Positions 18,718 to 25,723 of a stretch of 64,000 nucleotides of DNA are shown here, in pieces. Each line of letters opens with the position of its first letter. The stretch's first letter is position 1. The notes under the pieces were generated by a model that made no database searches, was not told where the DNA came from, and saw nothing but the letters and a program-made list of their open reading frames with translations. This DNA is from Anaerobacillus alkaliphilus. GTDB taxonomy: Bacteria > Bacillota > Bacilli > Bacillales > Anaerobacillaceae. Where the stretch lies: NCBI RefSeq assembly GCF_004116265.1, contig NZ_QOUX01000046.1, positions 930,001 through 994,000 on the forward strand, given 5' to 3'. The position numbers were made by a program, and so were the translations under genes.

Positions 18718-18726
18718 AGCTTAGAA

Positions 18727-20400
18727 TTATGGGGAATGAACATCTCGTACAATCGCAACTAGATACCATTGCTTATCTTCCCCTTCTTCGAATACAAACC
18801 GTAGTGCTTGCCATAGCACCTCATTATCACTTGGAGCCGGAGCAAAGAATTCTACGTACCTTCCTTCAGGATAAGCTTCTGGAATATTATTAATGATCCC
18901 TCCACTTGACTTATACTCTTGGTTAAACGTTACGATTTGATAAGGAACTTTTTCCTCAATCAAATTTTGATATTCAAAATTTATGAAGATAGATTTCACA
19001 AAATCTTTTGGAGTATACTCATATTCATAGTTATCCATAGCAAAATGGTGTCCAAAAATATAAGTCTTTTCATCTGTAGCAAAAGCTGCAACTTCTTCTC
19101 TTGTAAATTTAACATCTTGTTCTTTATCTACATTAGCGAATGGGGAAAATAGCAACCCTTTGTCAGGATGAATAAATCTCATTAACAGCTCCCAAGCTTC
19201 ATGTTCTAAATGAGTGAGCGCAGCACTAGCTTTCGGAATTAGCGTTGCTCTAATTGTTGACTCAGTCTTTCGGTAAATTATGTCATCGATATCATTAATT
19301 CTAATGTGACTTAGATTTCCTTCAAAGAGCAATTCATCGTTTAAATAGATTTGAACTTGATCATGGTCTAACTGTTCTCTAGCATTTGCTCCAACACCAT
19401 GGATGATCAAGTTCTTTAAGCTTACTTTTTCGATGTCATTTTTGTTAACAGCCTCGTTGAGATCACCTGCTAATCGAAAAACCGTCATAGTATCCCTTTC
19501 TTCTATCTTTTCTAAAGAAATCATTGATAGGTCTATCTCTTCATCTGTTACCGCTAATTTATGAACAGCAAACAGTCGGCCTAGTACCGTTTCAATTGTT
19601 TCTAGTTGGTAATTGTATTGTTGTTGAAGAAATATCCCTCTGTGCGTTTTCATTGGGAAGTACATCATACTCGTATCTAATGGAACATTAATAAGATCGA
19701 AACCTTCTCCTTCATGAAGAAACGGTTCACCATCGCCATAAGCTGTATAGTGGGTTACTTGATCACTAAAGTTTCGAGCAAATGTATGAATACTAAAAAT
19801 TCCCATACTTGCACCTGTTGATCCTCGTAAATTCATCAAGTCCTTCTTTTGAAAATATAGATGTAGATGTCCGTCTTTTATTTCGTATGACTCCAGCGGA
19901 ATATCAGATCGGGCAAACTGCAAACCGTAGGCAATTCTATGATTTTGGTTAAAGTCATACTCGAAATTGACCTGCTGCAAAATATCAATTGTTGCCCTTG
20001 TACTTACCGGAATAAAATACATAACATCGTTGTCAGTCATCGCTACTTCGTAGTAATCTTCACTACTAGAAATAGTCCCATGGTAACGAAGAGTTTTATA
20101 ATCATCGTTCACCTTGAGCGTTTTTTCCTGAATATTTATTTCCTCTTTGTTCTCATCTACCACTAATTTTTCGTCTTCTCCAACAACAGGGTTCTGTTCT
20201 TCATTCAGAAATAGTTGGTAAGCCCCAAATAAAACAACTAGAAATAAAGCACAGCTCGTTAAATAGGCCATAATATGTTTTCTTCCTCTTTTGCGATCTA
20301 GCTTATCGATATCTTCCATTATTTTATAATGAACGGCTTGTTTTCGTTGTTCACTCCAACGAACCTGATTTAGATCTGAAAAATTCCACTTTTTGCTCAT
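18727..20400 (-). CDS. Large membrane-anchored protein paired with an ECF sigma factor
   Basis: 557 residues. A cytoplasmic N-terminal part of about 45 residues (basic; WSEQRKQAVHYKIMEDI) is followed by one membrane helix (MAYLTSCALFLVVLFGAYQLFL) and about 490 extracytoplasmic residues. I recognise no domain with confidence. The GDGEPFLHEGEGF and IYLNDELLFEGN segments resemble two related beta-rich units. The start (second ATG) has AAAGGAGGG eight bases upstream. It overlaps the sigma gene by 50 bases. Topology and coupling suggest an anti-sigma factor with an unusually large sensor domain. That role is inferred. Confidence 0.8.
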   Translation of the reverse strand: MSKKWNFSDLNQVRWSEQRKQAVHYKIMEDIDKLDRKRGRKHIMAYLTSCALFLVVLFGAYQLFLNEEQNPVVGEDEKLVVDENKEEINIQEKTLKVNDDYKTLRYHGTISSSEDYYEVAMTDNDVMYFIPVSTRATIDILQQVNFEYDFNQNHRIAYGLQFARSDIPLESYEIKDGHLHLYFQKKDLMNLRGSTGASMGIFSIHTFARNFSDQVTHYTAYGDGEPFLHEGEGFDLINVPLDTSMMYFPMKTHRGIFLQQQYNYQLETIETVLGRLFAVHKLAVTDEEIDLSMISLEKIEERDTMTVFRLAGDLNEAVNKNDIEKVSLKNLIIHGVGANAREQLDHDQVQIYLNDELLFEGNLSHIRINDIDDIIYRKTESTIRATLIPKASAALTHLEHEAWELLMRFIHPDKGLLFSPFANVDKEQDVKFTREEVAAFATDEKTYIFGHHFAMDNYEYEYTPKDFVKSIFINFEYQNLIEEKVPYQIVTFNQEYKSSGGIINNIPEAYPEGRYVEFFAPAPSDNEVLWQALRFVFEEGEDKQWYLVAIVRDVHSP

Positions 20401-20905
20401 ATTCATAACCCTCCTTTATTAATCTTTCTTCAAATTCTACTAAGGCCCTTGATAAGGTTGACTTGACTTTACTTTCTGACCAGCCTAAGATTTCTGATGT
20501 TTCTTTAGTAGAAAACTCTTTAATCTTCCGTAAAATAATTACTTCACGATAAGAGGATTTTAATCTCTGTAAAATCATATAGATTTCATTTACCTCCTCT
20601 TTCATTTCTACAATATCTTGAGGTAAAGGAGTGGGGTCTGAAGCTAAGAATAAATTTTTAAAGAAAACCAATGGCTTACTTTTTCGGAAGTAGTCAACTG
20701 TCACATTATGAGCAATACGATACAGCCAAGTTTTTGGACTTGAATTATGTTGAAACATTTCATACGACTTATAGGCCTTAATGTACGTTTCATGAGTTAA
20801 ATCCTCAGCCTTTTGATAATCATGAGTTAACATGTATATATAATTAAAAATAGAATGACTATGCTCGATATACCAATCATTAATATCACGTTTCTTGTTA
20901 AACAT
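20351..20905 (-). CDS. ECF-family RNA polymerase sigma factor
   Basis: 184 residues. Region 2 includes AEDLTHETYIKAYKSYEMF and the -10-recognition segment KTWLYRIAHNVTVDYFRK. Region 4 helix-turn-helix is EFSTKETSEILGWSESKVKSTLSRAL. RBS AAGGGGG. First gene of a two-gene operon with the downstream anti-sigma-like gene, and a possible autoregulated promoter lies upstream. Closest known type appears SigX-like, but I would not assign a name. Confidence 0.93.
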   Translation of the reverse strand: MFNKKRDINDWYIEHSHSIFNYIYMLTHDYQKAEDLTHETYIKAYKSYEMFQHNSSPKTWLYRIAHNVTVDYFRKSKPLVFFKNLFLASDPTPLPQDIVEMKEEVNEIYMILQRLKSSYREVIILRKIKEFSTKETSEILGWSESKVKSTLSRALVEFEERLIKEGYEYEQKVEFFRSKSGSLE

Positions 20906-20942
20906 TGATTATTCCCCCTTTCATTTAGATATTCTCTATGTA

Positions 20943-20969
20943 GACGCAAAAGGATATAAATTCGTCGCA
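20943..20969 (-). promoter_or_regulatory. Candidate ECF promoter of the first sigma operon
   Basis: Minus strand TGCGAC, 17 bases, CGTC. The -10 element is typical of ECF promoters, while the -35 departs from TGAAAC/TGTAAC at two positions. It lies about 40 bases upstream of the sigma start. Confidence 0.4.
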
Positions 20970-21033
20970 GTTTTGTTAAAAAAAATGAAATTATATTCAA
21001 TTCTCTTTATAGTTACAGTACTTCAATTGTAAA

Positions 21034-21062
21034 AAAAGCCTTTGCCGCGTGCAAAGACTTTT
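21034..21062 (-). terminator. Terminator of the MscS-type gene
   Basis: AAAAG-CTTTGC pairs with GCAAAG-CTTTT around a CGCGT loop with one mismatch. A T-run follows on the minus strand. Confidence 0.75.
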
Positions 21063-21067
21063 AGAAC

Positions 21068-22171
21068 TTAGTTTAGGTTAACTTCCTTTTCTGTGACAAC
21101 TTCTTTCTTTTGAGGTTTTGATTCAACATATAATGTCCTAGTAGGGAAAGCAACTGTGACACCTTCTTTTTGCAAAATCTCTAGTATTCTAAGATTAATA
21201 TCCTCTTTTACTCCTAAGTACTCTCCCCAGACCGTTGTTTTCGTAAAGAAATATAAAAATATATCCAAGCTGTTTTGATTAAATCCATCAAAACGAACAA
21301 AAATTGTTTCTTGATGGATATCTGGATGACTTCTTAAAGTTAATTCAATTTCTTTAATAACGGCTTCTAGCTTTGCTTTAGACGTTGATTTTGTTACACC
21401 TAAATGAAAGGTAATTTGTCTTTTTCCCATTTTTGTCCAATTTAATATTGCTGTGTTGGCTAAAGTAGAATTCGGCACTGTAACAACTGCTTGGCGAAAC
21501 GCCCGAATTCTTGTGCTTCGAAAGCTAATTTCTTCTACAGTACCTTCTACATCTTTCGTTTTTATCCAGTCTCCTATAGTAAATGGCTTTTCAGTCATAA
21601 TAATAATTCCACCAAAAAAATCTTCAATCATTTCCTGTGCAGCAAAGGCAAGCGCAAGTCCTCCTAACCCTAATCCAGCTACAAAACCATTAATATCAAA
21701 ATTCCACTCTTGAGCAATTACACTTAAACTTATTGCAACAATTAAAAAACGCAGGAGTTTTGAAAGAACTGGTATTAATATTTTATCAACCTCTAAATGA
21801 AGCTTCTTACCTACCTTTTCAAAAATAGGGGATGAGGTTGATGCTAAATTATAAAGACCAGATGTAATTAAAACGATAATCAAAGTTCGATACATTTGAG
21901 TGATACGTGCTTCAAACCCATGTTCATAGGGTAGAGCATTAATTGCTAAATATAATCCAAGGAATACAAAAAACCACCTTAATGGTTTCTCAAATGCGAG
22001 GAATACATTAGTAAATAAAGCGGTAGGAGATTTTTTACTCATCCTAATTATTAATCGAAATACATATTTTGTAAAAAGCTTTCTTAGGAGAAGAAAAAAC
22101 ACAAAAATAAATACTGAGACTCCTATATCGACCCATATAGGAAGTGATAAAAGAATTTCTATTAACTCCAT
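21068..22171 (-). CDS. MscS-family mechanosensitive channel
   Basis: 367 residues. Four or more N-terminal membrane helices are followed by the pore-lining helix with Gly/Ala packing (GFVAGLGLGGLALAFAAQEMIEDFFGG) and the beta domain with PFTIGDWIKTKDVEGTVEEISFRSTRIR, both MscS hallmarks. A C-terminal alpha/beta vestibule completes it. Releases solutes on hypo-osmotic shock. I use the ATG six bases after GAGGT rather than the one directly abutting it. Monocistronic between terminators. Confidence 0.93.
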   Translation of the reverse strand: MELIEILLSLPIWVDIGVSVFIFVFFLLLRKLFTKYVFRLIIRMSKKSPTALFTNVFLAFEKPLRWFFVFLGLYLAINALPYEHGFEARITQMYRTLIIVLITSGLYNLASTSSPIFEKVGKKLHLEVDKILIPVLSKLLRFLIVAISLSVIAQEWNFDINGFVAGLGLGGLALAFAAQEMIEDFFGGIIIMTEKPFTIGDWIKTKDVEGTVEEISFRSTRIRAFRQAVVTVPNSTLANTAILNWTKMGKRQITFHLGVTKSTSKAKLEAVIKEIELTLRSHPDIHQETIFVRFDGFNQNSLDIFLYFFTKTTVWGEYLGVKEDINLRILEILQKEGVTVAFPTRTLYVESKPQKKEVVTEKEVNLN

Positions 22172-22237
22172 TTTCATACCTCGTTATAGTAGATTTCTTT
22201 ATATTATCCGTTATTTCTTTTAAATTGGAAAGTAGAA

Positions 22238-22257
22238 AGGCTACCCAAGGGTAGCCT
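22238..22257 (-). terminator. Terminator of the 47-residue membrane protein gene
   Basis: AGGCTACCC/GGGTAGCCT with a two-base loop, then TTTCTACTTT on the minus strand. Confidence 0.8.
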
Positions 22258-22262
22258 CTAAA

Positions 22263-22406
22263 TTATGAAAAAGCTTTAATACCTAATACAAAATGAACGA
22301 AAGCAAATACAAATACCATCAAAACTAAGCCAATTAATAAGCCATTTAATGACTCTTTAACAAAAAACTTAGCTTCGTAGTTTTCCTTTTCATTAAGGTT
22401 GCTCAT
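22263..22406 (-). CDS. Small single-helix membrane protein (47 residues)
   Basis: Short frame MSNLNEKENYEAKFFVKES followed by one membrane helix (LLIGLVLMVFVFAFVHFVL) and a short tail. RBS AGAGGTG eight bases upstream and its own terminator directly after the stop make it a credible gene. Function unknown. Confidence 0.75.
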   Translation of the reverse strand: MSNLNEKENYEAKFFVKESLNGLLIGLVLMVFVFAFVHFVLGIKAFS

Positions 22407-22436
22407 TTGTTTTTCACCTCTCTTTTAAGAATTGTC

Positions 22437-22745
22437 CTAAAAGAGATGGGTGTAATAAGTAGTATTATATTTAATTACAAGCAGTAATTGTTGTCGCTTT
22501 AATAGGTAGATTGGAGATGAAAGTAAAACCCTGCTAAAGGTAGCTTGTTGATCTATAGCCCACTGAGAAAAAATCTTATGTTGCTTAACGATTTTATCGT
22601 TATCTTCGTTTGTCAAAAGACAAATTGCGTTTTCTGTTATTGTTTCATCTAATTGAATAAGTTCGCCTTTATCCACAATCATAGTTTGGGATTGTGGAAA
22701 CGAAATACCTAGTAAAATGGTAAGAAGTATAGTCAAATATTGCAT
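22437..22745 (-). CDS. Putative small exported protein
   Basis: 102 residues starting with a probable signal sequence (MQYLTILLTILLGISFPQSQ). The remainder has no motif I know. RBS GAGGT is well placed. No terminator separates it from the next small gene. Could also be a decayed remnant. Confidence 0.5.
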   Translation of the reverse strand: MQYLTILLTILLGISFPQSQTMIVDKGELIQLDETITENAICLLTNEDNDKIVKQHKIFSQWAIDQQATFSRVLLSSPIYLLKRQQLLLVIKYNTTYYTHLF

Positions 22746-22836
22746 TCAGATACCTCAATTACAACTCAAATTATGAAGCTTGAGAATACTATAAATAATT
22801 TATCATCTATTTTCAAGTAGTTTTTATTAACCCCAA

Positions 22837-22865
22837 AAAGAAGCACTGCTTTGCAATGCTTCTTT
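22837..22865 (-). terminator. Terminator of the four-helix membrane protein gene
   Basis: AAAGAAGCA/TGCTTCTTT with an inner TGC/GCA pair. A short T stretch follows on the minus strand. Confidence 0.65.
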
Positions 22866-22868
22866 CTA

Positions 22869-23327
22869 CTATGCCGTCAATAACGACAATGCTACGATTG
22901 ATATAATTGGAATAGCAGTAATCAGCCCTAACCCAATAAAAACTAATGTATTCACAAAACTCCTACTCATTTGATCAATTCCTGGTAAACTAATGATCTG
23001 TCCCCTAAGTCGAAACAAATTAATAATACCAAAGAAAAGAATAATAAGAACTAAACCTAGTTGCAAAATAATGTCATAAATACCTGATCCAGAGGCTACA
23101 CTTTCCATTTGAATAAAACCTGCAACAATAAAAATTATCGGAATAGTCTCGATTAAAGCTACTCGAAGGAAGAAATGCCCCATTTCTTTTTGGAAGCCTG
23201 ATTGATCGACTTGTTCTCCATTCTGAATTTTGCTCGAAACAACATTCAACATTTGTCTAAATGAGATATAAATTCCGATGACAGCAATATAGGCTGCTAA
23301 CACAAATAACCAACCGACATAATTCAT
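22869..23327 (-). CDS. Four-helix membrane protein of unknown function
   Basis: 152 residues with hydrophobic segments at about 3-25, 53-72, 82-104 and 125-150. Between helices 1 and 2 is a polar stretch (KIQNGEQVDQSGFQKEMGHF). I do not recognise the family. RBS AAGGGGATG. Flanked by its own terminator. Confidence 0.75.
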   Translation of the reverse strand: MNYVGWLFVLAAYIAVIGIYISFRQMLNVVSSKIQNGEQVDQSGFQKEMGHFFLRVALIETIPIIFIVAGFIQMESVASGSGIYDIILQLGLVLIILFFGIINLFRLRGQIISLPGIDQMSRSFVNTLVFIGLGLITAIPIISIVALSLLTA

Positions 23328-23386
23328 CCTAACATCCCCTTTCCTAGTTATATTATTTCCCTTTTGGAGTAGAAATTAACAAAATG

Positions 23387-23920
23387 CTATTCAGGAGGAA
23401 TAAAGCCATATACATTGGTATCATTAGCGACACCATTTTGATACATATATTTCTTTAATACACCTTCCTTTATAAATCCTAAACCTTCCAACAGATTATT
23501 GGAGGCAATATTATCTAAGAATACTACAGCGCCAATTCGTGTTAAGCCTAAATCTTTCGTGCCATAAGTGAGAACTGCTCGAATAGCTTCTTTTGCGTAC
23601 CCTTTTCTCCAGTGACTCGGATGAAGTTCGTAGCCCAACTCTGCTCTTTTATGTTTCCGTGAAAGAGCATTAAAGCCAATCGTTCCTAAGAATTCTTTTG
23701 TATCTCTACATTCAATTCCCCATCGAATCCCACGTTGTTCCTGATAACTTTTCGCAAAAAACTCAATGAATTGCTTTGCCTCTTCAACTGTATGTATTGA
23801 ATTTTGACCATAGAATTTTGTTACCTCTTCGTTGGAGAAGCAACTATATATCCCGTTTACATCAGCATTCGTAATTTCTCTTAGGATAAGTCTTTCGGTT
23901 TCTAATGTTGGAAACATCAT
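23387..23920 (-). CDS. GNAT acetyltransferase, RimJ/RimL type
   Basis: About 177 residues. RimJ/RimL-like N-terminus (FPTLETERLILREIT), acetyl-CoA-binding motif A (ELHPSHWRKGYAKEA, with R-x-x-G-x-A) and the NIASNNLLEGLGFIKEG segment typical of ribosomal-protein and small-substrate acetyltransferases. Two adjacent ATG codons follow GAGAGGAGTG and either could be used. Longer frames upstream lack an RBS. Substrate unknown. Confidence 0.88.
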   Translation of the reverse strand: MMFPTLETERLILREITNADVNGIYSCFSNEEVTKFYGQNSIHTVEEAKQFIEFFAKSYQEQRGIRWGIECRDTKEFLGTIGFNALSRKHKRAELGYELHPSHWRKGYAKEAIRAVLTYGTKDLGLTRIGAVVFLDNIASNNLLEGLGFIKEGVLKKYMYQNGVANDTNVYGFIPPE

Positions 23921-23996
23921 TTTCACTCCTCTCACCTCTAATATAGAACTATTCTTCATAAAGTATGAATACCCTTTTTCAGATTTCAAAATGAAA

Positions 23997-24022
23997 AAAC
24001 ACAAGTCATAGAACTTGTGTTT
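23997..24022 (-). terminator. Terminator of the nicotinate phosphoribosyltransferase gene
   Basis: AAACACAAGT/ACTTGTGTTT followed by T6 on the minus strand. Confidence 0.85.
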
Positions 24023-24027
24023 CATTT

Positions 24028-25125
24028 TTAGTCTATTTTCTCTAGACGTGGATTTGATCGATACTTTCGACCTGTTTTTGCTTGGTGTTGCCCATTTAAA
24101 CGTACATTATCTCCAGTAAAGCCTATATGTATTTTTAACAAGCTGCTACCAACACCATAAATATCAACTGGTACCCCTCTTTTTTCATACTCTTCAATAC
24201 GGTTAGCATCGAAACCACCTGAGCCAATAATTTTCACATGCCCAAACCCTTCATTGTCTAAAGCCTCTCTTAAGGCAAAAATAAGCTCGGGGTTTGCGCC
24301 ACGAGGATCAAACGAGCCTAGTACATCAGGATTCCTAAAAAAGTATTGGTCAACCATTGTTTTTGATGTATCAATTCTAACACCTTTTAATTCATTTCCA
24401 AATTCACGAGCAACTTTAAGAGCATCAGTGATGACATCATTATTGTAGTCAACAAGAGCCATAAGGTCATCTTCTGGAAATGTTTCTTTATAAGCATGTG
24501 TTGCTGCCACTACATCGCCTTCAAATAATTGTATTAAGGCATGTGGCATTGTTCCCATACCCTTTTTTCCCCACCATTCATTCATGGCATGAGTTGCTTG
24601 GGCAGTAGAGCCTCCAATGTAAGCTGCATAGCCATCTCCAGCTTGTTGAGTAAAGTGATCATCACGATCTCCCATAAATATTACGGGCTTCTTCACGCCA
24701 GATAAACTAGCTGCTTTCACTACATTGTATACATTTGTTGCTACTGATGTACGTCTAGCTAGAATTCCATCTATAATTCCTTCTAAATAACCGAAGTTTT
24801 GATAAGGACCTGTAATTGTTAACACCGTTTCAAACGGAACAATTTTATCGCCATCTTTTAATGAATAAATCTCTAAATCATTTGGATTACTAGCAAACGT
24901 CTTAATAAGTGCAATTACTTCATCCGTTCCACAAAGGATTGCGTCGGTTTTTTGAAAAAATTGCATCGTAACAATATTATCTTTCTTGAACCGTTCAACG
25001 ATTTCCTTAGTCTTAAGAAAGTATACAGCTGAAAACCAACCTTCACTAATTCTTTCATCGAACTTAAATGTTTGATTTGTTAACCTCTTAATTTTTCCTT
25101 CTAACTTTAACTTGATCTCTTTCAT
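24028..25125 (-). CDS. Nicotinate phosphoribosyltransferase (short form)
   Basis: 365 residues. Converts nicotinate and PRPP to nicotinate mononucleotide in NAD salvage. Family segments include DERISEGWFSAVYFLKT, the GPYQNFGYLEGIIDG region, IGGSTAQATHAMNEWW, VDYNNDVITDA, GVRIDTSKTM and the phosphate-binding IIGSGGFDANRI. Shorter than the PncB/YueK type of about 490 residues and resembling the compact group found in archaea and some Firmicutes. RBS AAGGAG. Outside the usual backbone order here. Confidence 0.9.
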   Translation of the reverse strand: MKEIKLKLEGKIKRLTNQTFKFDERISEGWFSAVYFLKTKEIVERFKKDNIVTMQFFQKTDAILCGTDEVIALIKTFASNPNDLEIYSLKDGDKIVPFETVLTITGPYQNFGYLEGIIDGILARRTSVATNVYNVVKAASLSGVKKPVIFMGDRDDHFTQQAGDGYAAYIGGSTAQATHAMNEWWGKKGMGTMPHALIQLFEGDVVAATHAYKETFPEDDLMALVDYNNDVITDALKVAREFGNELKGVRIDTSKTMVDQYFFRNPDVLGSFDPRGANPELIFALREALDNEGFGHVKIIGSGGFDANRIEEYEKRGVPVDIYGVGSSLLKIHIGFTGDNVRLNGQHQAKTGRKYRSNPRLEKID

Positions 25126-25210
25126 AACGATACTCCTTGTTGTGTAACGATATTTTCCTTTATATAAGAGCCTCTTCAGCGAGGCAAAATCCTTATGTAA
25201 ATGTTAGAAT

Positions 25211-25241
25211 GCCCGTGACGGACAAATCTCCTGTCACGGGC
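25211..25241. other. Strong hairpin without T-tract
   Basis: GCCCGTGAC pairs exactly with GTCACGGGC, with a 13-base interior. Neither strand has a following T-run, so it is not an ordinary intrinsic terminator. It lies between the 62-residue gene and the nicotinate phosphoribosyltransferase gene. Confidence 0.6.
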
Positions 25242-25255
25242 AATGTAAAGACAAT

Positions 25256-25444
25256 TTAATGAAAAAGAATCCCTTTATGCTGCTCAAGTATTGCCGCTTC
25301 AATAATTTCTTTCACGTCAGACTCGTTTAAATTGGTAAATCCATGCTTTAATACGATAAGCATGTTTAGCTCTTCGTCCGTCAATAAGGAAAGCCATTGA
25401 GGAGAAATAGATTTTACTAAGCTTGATAATTGAATCTCTTGCAT
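25256..25444 (-). CDS. Small acidic protein of unknown function (62 residues)
   Basis: MQEIQLSSLVKSISPQWLSL and a predicted helical remainder. AAGGAG eight bases upstream of the ATG decides the start over a GTG nine bases earlier. No family recognised. Probably cotranscribed with the nicotinate phosphoribosyltransferase gene or ended by the hairpin just after it. Confidence 0.65.
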   Translation of the reverse strand: MQEIQLSSLVKSISPQWLSLLTDEELNMLIVLKHGFTNLNESDVKEIIEAAILEQHKGILFH

Positions 25445-25723
25445 CGTGACCACTCCTTAATGATAAAGTATGGTATAGCTAGACTCATATAACAGAAAAA
25501 CTTAAAGTAAAAACTTGCCTTTCTCACTTACATCCCTTATTCAATTATTACCAATAAAACACCAACATATTAATCATATAGAACCTTTTTACAGAAAACA
25601 AGGTAAAAATATTTGTAGACATACCTTATTTCATTCTATTTTAAACGTAATAGTTTAGAATGTAAAATAGAATAAGTTAGTAATTTAGATCGCACTTACA
25701 ACTTACTACTTCGACAAGATTAT

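Noticed and set aside
25710-25716. Spo0A-box sequence TTCGACA
   Set aside because: It lies at the 3' side of sftA, away from any promoter, and a 7-mer is expected by chance.
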